From positions 1 to 64,000 of the forward strand of contig JAOZGJ010000101.1 in assembly GCA_027491785.1 (NCBI GenBank): a DNA stretch of 64,000 nt, read 5' to 3'. Shown here piece by piece: positions 40,737-48,772 of the stretch (position 1 is the stretch's first letter; every line of letters begins with the position of its first letter). The notes under the pieces were generated by a model, which was given only the letters and a program-made list of their open reading frames with translations, was not told the origin of the DNA and did no database searches. A program made the position numbers and the translations under genes. This DNA is from Thermoproteota archaeon. Its GTDB lineage: Archaea; Korarchaeota; Korarchaeia; Korarchaeales; Korarchaeaceae.

Positions 40737-40820
40737 CCGCCCACCACTTAATGACCCCGTAGATAGAGAGGAAAGCGTGGGCTGATCAATGATCTACGGG
40801 GATTAGTTGGTGGGCGGACA
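40737..40820 (+). ncRNA. H/ACA box pseudouridylation guide RNA (single hairpin)
   Basis: The lower stem CCGCCCACCA (40737-40746) pairs with TGGTGGGCGG (40808-40817). An internal loop (CTTAATGA / ATTAGT) would be the pseudouridylation pocket, and the upper stem CCCCGTAGAT (40755-40764) pairs with ATCTACGGGG (40792-40801). A 27-nt apical part may hold a K-turn/K-loop (GAGGA and CTGA-like segments). ACA follows the lower stem at once (40818-40820), 16 nt after the upper stem, within the 14-16 nt rule. A TATA box is 26 nt upstream. The target is not identified. It ends 25 nt before dnaG. Confidence 0.72.
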
Positions 40821-40845
40821 TTTCCAAAATAGGAGGATGATTAAT

Positions 40846-42048
40846 TTGGCTGATAATTTGAGGAAGGATGGTTTTCATCATAAATATATAGCCAAATTAG
40901 AGGTTATAGTTAATGGTGTAGTGGAAACAAGTGATGTGATAGGCGCTATCTTTGGCCAATTAGAGGGACTCTTAGGTCCAGAGTTGGAGCTTAAAGAACT
41001 TCAGAGGACAGGTAAGATCGGTAGAATAAATATTAGAATGAGGAGAGAGGGGGATAAATCTAGAGGTATTGTGGAGCTCTATTCGGGACTCGATAAGGTC
41101 AGGACAGCATTATTAGCGGCAGCCATGGAAACAGTAGACAAGGTTGGTCCTTATCCAGCTAAATTCAGGCTTATAAGGATATTAGATGATAGGGAAGAGA
41201 GAAGAAATGATATAGCGAAAAGGGCTGCTGAAATTCTAAGGAAGTGGTCTGTGGAGAGGGAAGATAGTTTTAGGAAATTAATAGAATTTGTTCAGAGGGA
41301 AAGCGCCAAGTCCAATTTCATACTCTATGGAGAGGAAGAATTACCAGCTACAAGGGGGATAGAAGATGCAGAGGAGATCATCGTAGTTGAGGGAAGGGCT
41401 GATGTAATAAATCTCCTAAAGTACGGATATGATAATGTCATAGCCATGGGAGGGGCTGTAGAGAAGGTTCCTAAGTCTTTGATTAAGCTGATCTCAGAGA
41501 AGGAGGCCATTGCTTTCGTAGATGGAGATAGAGGAGGAGAAATGGTTCTAAGAACACTACTGGAACAAACCGATATAGACTATGTAGCTAGAGCTCCTGA
41601 AGGAAAAGTTGTAGAGGAAATGACTGCTAAAGAGATAAGAAAGGCGTTATCATCTCTTATTCCAGCAGACGACGTCAGAAGGGAGTTGGGGATTTCCCCT
41701 CCCAAGGAAGAGAAGCCTTTAGCTATTCAGAAAGTAAGAACAACCGAGGAGGATGAGAAGCTATCTAGAATACCAGAGATGCTCAGGGAGTACTACTTGA
41801 TGGTTAAAGATACGGACAAGGTACTCTTAATGGATGACGACCTTCATATACTCAAGGAGATTTCGGTAGGAGATCTACTTAACGAACTTAATGACTCAAG
41901 AGGCGTGAGATACATAGTTTATGATAGGATAGTGACGCAGAGAATTGTAGATAAGGCATACGAAGTTGGAGTTAGAGCTATAGTGGGAGGAATTGCTAAG
42001 GATATAGTGAGAAGGCCCACTGGGATTTCTATCTATACAACCCAGTAG
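40846..42048 (+). CDS. dnaG: DnaG-type TOPRIM primase
   Basis: This 400-residue archaeal DnaG homologue is found with the exosome and also able to make RNA primers in some archaea. The TOPRIM domain shows IIVVEGRADVINLLKYGYDNVIAMGG and the acidic FVDGDRGGEM region. The C-terminal part after residue 270 is the archaeal-specific domain. The TTG at 40846 follows AGGAGGATGAT; earlier in-frame ATG 40837 and GTG 40807 fall in the ribosome-binding site and guide RNA. It is followed within 9 nt by pelA. Confidence 0.94.
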   Translation: MADNLRKDGFHHKYIAKLEVIVNGVVETSDVIGAIFGQLEGLLGPELELKELQRTGKIGRINIRMRREGDKSRGIVELYSGLDKVRTALLAAAMETVDKVGPYPAKFRLIRILDDREERRNDIAKRAAEILRKWSVEREDSFRKLIEFVQRESAKSNFILYGEEELPATRGIEDAEEIIVVEGRADVINLLKYGYDNVIAMGGAVEKVPKSLIKLISEKEAIAFVDGDRGGEMVLRTLLEQTDIDYVARAPEGKVVEEMTAKEIRKALSSLIPADDVRRELGISPPKEEKPLAIQKVRTTEEDEKLSRIPEMLREYYLMVKDTDKVLLMDDDLHILKEISVGDLLNELNDSRGVRYIVYDRIVTQRIVDKAYEVGVRAIVGGIAKDIVRRPTGISIYTTQ

Positions 42049-42057
42049 GTGCCATCA

Positions 42058-43134
42058 TTGAGGATATTAGAACAAGATAGAAAAAAGGGATTCATTAGGC
42101 TCAGAATAGATACCTTGGATGATCTTTACTGGCTTCTATCGATCATAGAACCTGGAGACTTGATAACAATGAAAACTACCCGAAGAATCAAGCAAGATGG
42201 TATTAGAGCAGATAGTGGGGAGAGAGTTCCAATGACCTTAACGTTAGAGGTAGAGAAGGTAAAGATAGATCAATATTCTGAAAGACTCAGGGTAACAGGT
42301 ATCGTAAGAGTTGGACCTGAGAAGTTTGGAATTCAAGGGCAACATCATACTCTTAACGTAACGGAGGGCTCGATAATAAAGATTGAAAAGAAGAAATGGA
42401 ATAAGCTTCACTTAGATATACTGAAAAGAGCCGAAGAATATTCGAAAAAAGGAAATGTTATTTTAGTAGCGATGGACGACGAGGGAGCTACAGTAGCGAA
42501 GCTAAATGCCTATAGGGCTGAGGAAATTGCTTATGTTAGATCTAGCCTCCCGCCTAAGGGAGGCGACCCAAGAAGGAGAAGTGACTCTGAGAGGAGATAT
42601 TATAGCGATTTATATAGATTACTTGATGAATTAAATTCCAGAATAAATCCTGAAACTATAATAATTGGAGGACCTGGTTATACTAAGGATAAGTTTCTCT
42701 CCTATATAAAGGAGAAGAAATCCAGCATATTAGAGAAGATTAGATTAGGAGGAGCAAGCAATTCTACATTCTCCGGCATATTAGAGATGATAAAGAGGGG
42801 AGATATAGAGAAGGTAACGAAAGAATTCACCTTAGCTCGCGATATGAAATCTGTAGATAATATATTCGAGCTTCTAGCTAGGAGCTCTAGATTAGTTACT
42901 TATGGGCTTAAAGAGGTAAGCAAGGCTGTGGAATATGGTGCAGCAGAAGAAGTATTAGTAGTTAGCTCTCTCCTCTTTAATCCTAAGACTAGAGAGGAAG
43001 TCCTTTCTCTACTGGAAAAGTGCAATGAAACCAATGCCAAATTTCATATAATAGATGCGAAAAGCGAACCTGGAGAAAAATTAGCCTCCTTAGGAGGTAT
43101 AGCTGCTAAGTTAAGATATCAGATATCTGATTAG
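42058..43134 (+). CDS. pelA: aPelota, ribosome rescue factor
   Basis: This 358-residue Dom34/Pelota homologue, with aABCE1, splits stalled ribosomes and mediates mRNA quality control. The N-terminal Sm-like domain begins [25 protein letters not shown], the middle domain has [13 protein letters not shown] and the C-terminal L7Ae-like domain spans roughly 250-350 ([19 protein letters not shown]). It lacks the GGQ of release factors, as expected. The TTG at 42058 matches family N-termini (MRILE) with GGTG upstream, so the GTG at 42049 is rejected. Confidence 0.95.
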   Translation: MRILEQDRKKGFIRLRIDTLDDLYWLLSIIEPGDLITMKTTRRIKQDGIRADSGERVPMTLTLEVEKVKIDQYSERLRVTGIVRVGPEKFGIQGQHHTLNVTEGSIIKIEKKKWNKLHLDILKRAEEYSKKGNVILVAMDDEGATVAKLNAYRAEEIAYVRSSLPPKGGDPRRRSDSERRYYSDLYRLLDELNSRINPETIIIGGPGYTKDKFLSYIKEKKSSILEKIRLGGASNSTFSGILEMIKRGDIEKVTKEFTLARDMKSVDNIFELLARSSRLVTYGLKEVSKAVEYGAAEEVLVVSSLLFNPKTREEVLSLLEKCNETNAKFHIIDAKSEPGEKLASLGGIAAKLRYQISD

Positions 43135-43135
43135 A

Positions 43136-43843
43136 TTAAAGAAAGTCCTCACTTAATCTTTTTCTGAACCCCTTCTTCAACCTCTTAAGCCTTAAAACTG
43201 CTTCTTCGAAGCTTTCTCTAGGCATAAGACGATAGTTCAGGTAGAGTCCCGTTGTTCCAACAATACTTCTCTTAGTAAGTACCTTCACCCTCTCCTCTAC
43301 TGATTCCCTTCTAATGCCTAGTACTTTAGCCACTGCTCCCTCATATCCCTTCACTGGATATTCTAAGTGGCCTTCTTTGTTGGGTACTATTAATTTCAAT
43401 TTTTTATTGACTCCTGGGACCCTAATACCGGATAATATATCTTTTAAACAGACTTCTCCACCAAATTTATAGAATTCTTCCTCTTTCTCCCTTAGTTTTC
43501 CAATAGGAAGAGACACCGTTATCCTATCTCTAAAGTAGATGTAGTATTTTGGGGTGCTCTGTGGAGTGGCTTGAGTTATTTCTCTAAAGAGTGGGCTATC
43601 TAAGTATGCAGAGAGATGCTCTTCTAGTAGAGAAAGGGGCAGTGTTGGCTCTATTATTATAATATCAATGTCGCTTCCTTGATGGATATCGCCCCTTGCT
43701 ATGCTTCCATATGCATAGGCAATAATTCCAATCTCTTCTAATATTTTAAGGACGATTTTCGCTTTATCTCTCTTCTTAGATAGAATTTTCCATTGCTCTG
43801 GGCTATAAAAGATCTTAGCCTCTGGTTTTATATCGAGCGTCAT
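43136..43843 (-). CDS. nucleotidyltransferase-domain protein
   Basis: This 235-residue protein has a polymerase-beta-like nucleotidyltransferase motif: AYGSIARGDIHQGSDIDI (about residues 47-64) gives GS and the metal-binding D-x-D. A central beta region and a helical C-terminal part follow; the latter (KGYEGAVAKVLGI and RESVEERVKVL) may be a substrate-recognition domain. The ATG at 43843 is chosen; an in-frame upstream GTG/ATG at 44047 would run through the divergent zinc-finger gene and encode unconserved residues. It may be an RNA- or protein-modifying transferase; unknown. Convergent with pelA, 1 nt apart. Confidence 0.78.
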   Translation of the reverse strand: MTLDIKPEAKIFYSPEQWKILSKKRDKAKIVLKILEEIGIIAYAYGSIARGDIHQGSDIDIIIIEPTLPLSLLEEHLSAYLDSPLFREITQATPQSTPKYYIYFRDRITVSLPIGKLREKEEEFYKFGGEVCLKDILSGIRVPGVNKKLKLIVPNKEGHLEYPVKGYEGAVAKVLGIRRESVEERVKVLTKRSIVGTTGLYLNYRLMPRESFEEAVLRLKRLKKGFRKRLSEDFL

Positions 43844-43856
43844 AGTGATCAATCTT

Positions 43857-44549
43857 ATGATATATGAAAATGCTACTAAAAAGGAACTTAGGTGCAGCAG
43901 GTGCGGGTCTAAAGAAGTAATTTTAATTAGAAGATATTCAGGAGAAGCCTTATGTCGTAAATGTTTGAGAGAGTCCCTCTTATCTAGAATGAGGAGATCC
44001 GTAAGTAAATACAATCTACTAGCAAGGAATGATAGCCTGCTATACATTAGAACGAGACTCCCTTACGATAATGTCTTATGGGAGCTTTTTCGAGACATGG
44101 AATCAGAGTTTCCCGTTAAGATAGATTCCATATATACTGATATGGAGTTACCTGATGAGCTATGGAATTCCCTCTATGGCATGGCTAGGGAGATTTTAGA
44201 AGGGAAGAAGCTAGTACTTCCCCTCATCTTAGATGACGTCGTGGCCCTCTTCCTTAGGTTCATATTTCGAGGATCCCCTAGTATTCTCATTATTAGGGGA
44301 AGAGTGTTCTTAGCTATGAGGGAGATAAGCACTATGATCACACCTTTTGTTGAGATCCCCATTGAGGAAGCATGGGCTCTCTCCAAAGGTAAAGTTAATG
44401 ATATGGATATACTAGGCTATATATCTGGAAATAATTTTTTAAATATGGCCTTTAAATTAGAAAAGGTTAATCCAGGAGCCAGATTTCACTTCTTAAGATC
44501 TCTTGAGAGATTAGATCTATTGAGATCGATAGGCATAATTTTTAGATAG
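43857..44549 (+). CDS. degenerate TtuA/Ncs6-like protein with zinc finger
   Basis: This 230-residue protein has the N-terminal zinc finger of tRNA 2-thiolation enzymes (Cys13/Cys16, Cys33/Cys36: CSRCG...CRKCL, then SVSKYNLL). It also has later segments resembling that family: LDDVVALFLRFIFRG (cf. the DD-x-x-x-T-x-L-M-R-x-x-R-G region) and NPGARFHFLRSLERL near the end. The SGGKDS PP-loop is replaced by IRTRLPYDN and there is no cysteine outside the finger, so neither ATP adenylation nor an Fe-S site is expected. ATG 43857 has GTGATC upstream. This is likely a pseudo-enzyme, possibly a partner of an active TtuA elsewhere. Family assignment is by eye. Confidence 0.65.
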   Translation: MIYENATKKELRCSRCGSKEVILIRRYSGEALCRKCLRESLLSRMRRSVSKYNLLARNDSLLYIRTRLPYDNVLWELFRDMESEFPVKIDSIYTDMELPDELWNSLYGMAREILEGKKLVLPLILDDVVALFLRFIFRGSPSILIIRGRVFLAMREISTMITPFVEIPIEEAWALSKGKVNDMDILGYISGNNFLNMAFKLEKVNPGARFHFLRSLERLDLLRSIGIIFR

Positions 44550-44591
44550 GATGAGATAGGGGAAGTTGAAGTCTTCTAACAGGGGAGAGTT

Positions 44592-46031
44592 ATGTCGGAA
44601 AGAGAGGCCTTTGAGCTCACACCTAAGGAAGAGAATTTCTCCAGATGGTTTGACGAGGTTCTCTTTAAGGCTGAGATCTTAGACGAGAGATATCCTGTGA
44701 AAGGTATGTATGTATGGCTACCTTTTGGATACGAATTAATGGAAAATGTAATGAGCATAATGGAACGTTTAATGAGAGAAACAGGGCATAAAAGAGTCTA
44801 CTTTCCTGGTGTAGTTCCAGAGAGAGTGCTGGGAAGAGAATTCAGGTTCATAAAGGGATTTGAGGATTCTATCTATTGGATCACTAGGTTAGGAAGGCAA
44901 AATATAGAAGAAAAGCTAGCTCTGAGGCCTACCAGTGAAGCTATAATGTATGAAGTCCTAAATAGATGGATTACGAGCTACAAAGACCTACCACTTAGAA
45001 TCTATCAAATAGTACCTGTGTATAGGTATGAAACAAAGGCAACGAGACCTATGCTTAGAGTAAGGGAGATCGCTTTCTTCAAGGAGGGCCATACATTTCA
45101 TGCTACCTATGAAGATGCAGTTAAGCAAGTAGAGTTAGGTGTTAAAATTTACAGGAAGTTTTATGACGAGCTTCTTATCCCTTACGTAGTAGTCAAGACA
45201 ACGCCTTGGGATACGTTCCCAGGGGCAAAGTACAACTATGATATCTTAACCATAATGCCAGATGGAAAGGCATTAGAGCTGGGCAGCGTGATAAATTTCG
45301 GAGATCTATTTGCTAAAGCTTATGGCCTCGAATACATGGATGAAAATGGAGAGAGAAGACATGTCAACACAACATCCTTTGGAATTTCCGAGAGATCACT
45401 TGCAGCTCTAATATCGATACATGGAGACAATAGGGGGCTAAAGTTACCACCCAAGCTAGCTCCCATCCAAATAGTAATAGTACCCATAATATCTAAGGGG
45501 TACGAGGAGAAGATAATGGAGTATTGCAAGGAGATATCTGGTATGCTATCCAAGGAATTCAGGGTATTTTTGGACGATAGTGAAGATAGACCTGGATATA
45601 AATTTTACAAGTGGGAGATGAAAGGTGTACCCATTAGAGTAGAGATAGGAAGGAAGGAGTACGAAGAAGGAACGCTGACAATATTTAGAAGAGACACCAT
45701 GGAAAGGATAAAGATTCCATCCGATGATGCTATAGCTTCTTTGAACAGCACTATGAAAGATATAGAAGATAACATGAGATCTCAGGCTAAGAAGTACTTT
45801 AGCGAGAGAACAGTCCACGCCACCAGCATAGAGGAGATAAAAGAAAACGTTGGAGATAAGATGGTTTCCTTTGCATGGTGCGGACTAGATGAATGCGGGC
45901 ATGAGGTCGAAGAGGAAGTTGGATACGGCATCCTTGGATATGAAGAAAATGCGCTTGCTGGTTCAGGAGAAAAATGCGTTATTTGCGGTAGAGAGGCAAA
46001 ACATAAAGCTTGGATAGGAAGATCCTATTGA
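44592..46031 (+). CDS. proS: prolyl-tRNA synthetase (archaeal/eukaryotic type)
   Basis: A class II synthetase of 479 residues. Motif 2 region VPVYRYETKATRPMLRVREIAFFKEGHT, motif 3 HGDNRGLKLPP and the anticodon-binding domain after residue 290 (IQIVIVPI) are recognisable. The archaeal C-terminal zinc domain contains CGLDECG and CVICGREAKHKAWIGRSY, ending in the conserved Tyr. Full length. It starts 42 nt after the TtuA-like gene and could be co-transcribed. Confidence 0.96.
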   Translation: MSEREAFELTPKEENFSRWFDEVLFKAEILDERYPVKGMYVWLPFGYELMENVMSIMERLMRETGHKRVYFPGVVPERVLGREFRFIKGFEDSIYWITRLGRQNIEEKLALRPTSEAIMYEVLNRWITSYKDLPLRIYQIVPVYRYETKATRPMLRVREIAFFKEGHTFHATYEDAVKQVELGVKIYRKFYDELLIPYVVVKTTPWDTFPGAKYNYDILTIMPDGKALELGSVINFGDLFAKAYGLEYMDENGERRHVNTTSFGISERSLAALISIHGDNRGLKLPPKLAPIQIVIVPIISKGYEEKIMEYCKEISGMLSKEFRVFLDDSEDRPGYKFYKWEMKGVPIRVEIGRKEYEEGTLTIFRRDTMERIKIPSDDAIASLNSTMKDIEDNMRSQAKKYFSERTVHATSIEEIKENVGDKMVSFAWCGLDECGHEVEEEVGYGILGYEENALAGSGEKCVICGREAKHKAWIGRSY

Positions 46032-46157
46032 TTTTCCTTCGTATCCCATTTTATCCGACATATTTTGAGCATCTCTATGGCTCCTAAACTCAGAGAACCT
46101 GAGGGCTAAAGGCAAACCTTTATTTTCGCCATACGCCAGACCACTTGGGGGAAATAT

Positions 46158-46499
46158 ATGCCAAAAAAGAGGAAAAACAGGGGTAGGAAACTAGGTGGTT
46201 CAGGCCATGAGAGGATAGTTCAGTGTTATCAGTGTGGTAGAGCCATACCAGCTGATAAAGCTGTGAAGGTAACTAGGTGGATCTCTCCCGTAGGGGGAAG
46301 CCTAGGTAGGGATCTCGAGAGGCAGGGGGCATATATCTCAAAGAGGTTAGAGACTAGATATTACTGCATAAGCTGCGCGGTATATCTAGGGATCGTGAAA
46401 CCAAGGGCTGAGGAGGAAAGGCGTGTAGCTGTTCCTTTGAATAGATCCTATAGAAAGAGAAGGTCTTCTAAGTTACCACTTAAGTTCTTAAAAGTGTGA
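46158..46499 (+). CDS. rps26e: 30S ribosomal protein eS26
   Basis: This 113-residue ribosomal protein is shared by eukaryotes and part of the archaea, mostly TACK groups. MPKKRKNRGR, the zinc pair CYQCGRAIPADKAVK and YYCISCAVYLGIV are clear; the basic C-terminus follows. The ATG is preceded by GGGGGAAAT. A CTTTATTTTC box lies about 40 nt upstream. Its presence is one of the better lineage hints in the window. Confidence 0.95.
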   Translation: MPKKRKNRGRKLGGSGHERIVQCYQCGRAIPADKAVKVTRWISPVGGSLGRDLERQGAYISKRLETRYYCISCAVYLGIVKPRAEEERRVAVPLNRSYRKRRSSKLPLKFLKV

Positions 46500-46503
46500 G
46501 GAA

Positions 46504-48717
46504 TCAAAACCACTCTTCAAGCCCCCTTGTTGCCTTCTCTGATATCCCTACCTTCTTTAGTGATGATACCGTCCTCTCCATAACTTGATCGAATAATCTA
46601 ACGTAATACCCTATATCTAGGTCAGGCACATCGAAGAAAGCAGCTGGTCTTGCTCTTTCATTGACATTCCCCGGTCCCTTTACTATCAGTATTCTGAGCA
46701 CTTGCCCCCTGTGAACATCTATACCTTTCTTATTCAGGAGCCAAGAGGCTACGTAGAACCCTTTTGTTTTTCTCTCGAACCTCCCGAGCTCCTTCCCCAT
46801 CGTTTCCATTATTATGAGATCTTCCTTTTCCACCTGCCTATTTAATATTTTATTCCTAAAATTATTTATTTCTCTCTTGATTTCCTCTAAATCCTTGCCC
46901 TTAAGGGCCATTTCTACTACTTTCCTCTGAGCTTCCTTAATTATCTTGGGATAATCTCTCCTGACGAATTCGAATCCTTTAGCCACTAATCTTCCGTTAA
47001 CAAGGTGAGCGTACTTTTTCTTTGCAAGGTAGAGCCCTTTTTCTGCAATGTACTCTAATTCAAGCCTTATTGGTAGCTTTTCATTTATCTCGTCAGGGAG
47101 TGATGTATAGATGGTTGAGTTCCCTCCTATCAATTGAATACCATCTGTATCTATGTAAATAGTTGTTAGACCCTTGCTTTCCGCATACTCCTTTACTCTT
47201 TTGATATAATACCTTCCTAGAGCAGAGGTCAGCTTTGCAGCATTTAAATTCATTAGAAGAGCATTTGACCATCCCATATATCCGTACATTGCATTTGTAA
47301 CTACTTTTACAGCCCTCTGAATTGAATCGAGCCTCTTAAATTCTGGACTATCTGCTGGTAGGCTCCTCATTTGAGATTTTATCTTGGATCTCTCCTCCAT
47401 CAGCTCCATGACAAGCGTCGGTATTAATCCTCTAATATCTCGGCACACATTAGCTGAGATCCCCTCCACCTCGATCTTCTCAACTTCATTGCAGAGCCCT
47501 AGAGGGGGATTAACCGTCTCAAAGCTTATATTATGATGAGCCATTATGGAAGGGTACATACTCGCAAAATCCCAATAGCAGATCTCTTCATATAACCCTG
47601 GAGATCTTAACCAGACGTATCCTCCAACATAACCGCTCTCCTTACGTGGTTCCTTAGTAGAGAAGACCCATCCCATTTTCTTAGCTTCCTTAATTATGTA
47701 CGACTCAACTATTTCACCTACTGGTGTTCTTATGAGCTTATGGATGGGTCTCATGGTCAATTTAGATAATTCCACTTGATGATCCATAAGTTTTCCATAT
47801 ATTTCTCTAATAGTGGAAAGCTTATTCTTTAAATAAGATAAAGTATTATTTCTGTCTGATTTCCATGCTTCTGCTATCCTAAATTTCATAAGAACTTTCG
47901 GCCTCGTTACTCCTATTTCATCGGCCAGTTCGTACCAAGTCCTCTCTGGCAATTGGGGGAAATCCCTCCAAGCAATTGGAAATAGATCCAAGTTGGCCCT
48001 TCCTCTTATCCTATTCTCCACTAATATTGTTCCCCTAAAGAATCTCCCAGTTTCTTTAGGCTCCGATCCATCTCTTCCTATAGATAATTTAATTCCATGG
48101 TATTGGGATCTCGCCTTTAGATGTTTAAGTTCATCAGCATCATGACCATAGCCAGCTAAGGCATCAGGATTCTCCTTTTTAATTAATGAGATGAATTCCT
48201 CAATGACCTGTTTATCATCTTCATCGGTAGTAGATATTATCTCTATTGGGCCATCATCTATTGCATAGGCTATAGCTACTATTGGGCTCTTTCCTTCCAA
48301 GGGAAAACCATCCTCGCTATATACAAGTCCCGAGAAGAAGAGTTTCTTTAACTCCTCTTGACCCCTCGGAGACCCTAGTGATGCTAAATCATCATCCAAT
48401 TCGCTGAAGGGTATTAAACCTCTATCTACGCTAAGTTGAAACCAAGGCGGTATTTCCAAATCAAATGGCTTTTCTACTTTCTTAGCTGCTTTCTTCCTAG
48501 ATTTATCGTCCAGAAAACTGAACTTCACTAGCTCTTTATCTATGCCGAGCACCTTTGCCCGAACTTTTTCCTTCTCTATAAATCCAGAGACCTTGTTTTC
48601 CTCTTCAGGTAGTGTATAGAAGTATGGGTTATGTCTTATCTTCTTACTGGATCCACCAGCGAACCATATCTCAATAACCCCATCTAGGTTCTCGAGATGA
48701 AAATATACTCCTGGCAT
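46504..48717 (-). CDS. family-B DNA polymerase with degenerate exonuclease
   Basis: The second B-family polymerase has 737 residues. Polymerase motif A is DFASMYPSI (383-391), motif B KVVTNAMYG with Lys471, and motif C YIDTDG (521-526), which keeps both catalytic Asp residues though the usual YGDTDS is altered. The exonuclease motifs appear lost. The motif I region reads FFSGLVYSEDGFP (about 127-139) instead of FDIE...FP; motif II reads GYGHDADEL instead of N-x-x-x-FD; and motif III reads YLKNKL instead of Y-x-x-x-D. It is thus probably an active but non-proofreading polymerase, for example for translesion or repair synthesis. Divergent from thiI, convergent with eS26. Confidence 0.93.
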   Translation of the reverse strand: MPGVYFHLENLDGVIEIWFAGGSSKKIRHNPYFYTLPEEENKVSGFIEKEKVRAKVLGIDKELVKFSFLDDKSRKKAAKKVEKPFDLEIPPWFQLSVDRGLIPFSELDDDLASLGSPRGQEELKKLFFSGLVYSEDGFPLEGKSPIVAIAYAIDDGPIEIISTTDEDDKQVIEEFISLIKKENPDALAGYGHDADELKHLKARSQYHGIKLSIGRDGSEPKETGRFFRGTILVENRIRGRANLDLFPIAWRDFPQLPERTWYELADEIGVTRPKVLMKFRIAEAWKSDRNNTLSYLKNKLSTIREIYGKLMDHQVELSKLTMRPIHKLIRTPVGEIVESYIIKEAKKMGWVFSTKEPRKESGYVGGYVWLRSPGLYEEICYWDFASMYPSIMAHHNISFETVNPPLGLCNEVEKIEVEGISANVCRDIRGLIPTLVMELMEERSKIKSQMRSLPADSPEFKRLDSIQRAVKVVTNAMYGYMGWSNALLMNLNAAKLTSALGRYYIKRVKEYAESKGLTTIYIDTDGIQLIGGNSTIYTSLPDEINEKLPIRLELEYIAEKGLYLAKKKYAHLVNGRLVAKGFEFVRRDYPKIIKEAQRKVVEMALKGKDLEEIKREINNFRNKILNRQVEKEDLIIMETMGKELGRFERKTKGFYVASWLLNKKGIDVHRGQVLRILIVKGPGNVNERARPAAFFDVPDLDIGYYVRLFDQVMERTVSSLKKVGISEKATRGLEEWF

Positions 48718-48772
48718 TCCGCTCCAACGATATTGTTTTTGGCGAGAGCTATAAGGTTACCCGGTGGGCCTT

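Noticed and set aside
40765-40791. GAGGAAAG in the hairpin loop considered as RNase P RNA core
   Set aside because: The element is under 90 nt and lacks the other conserved RNase P regions; H/ACA geometry explains it better.
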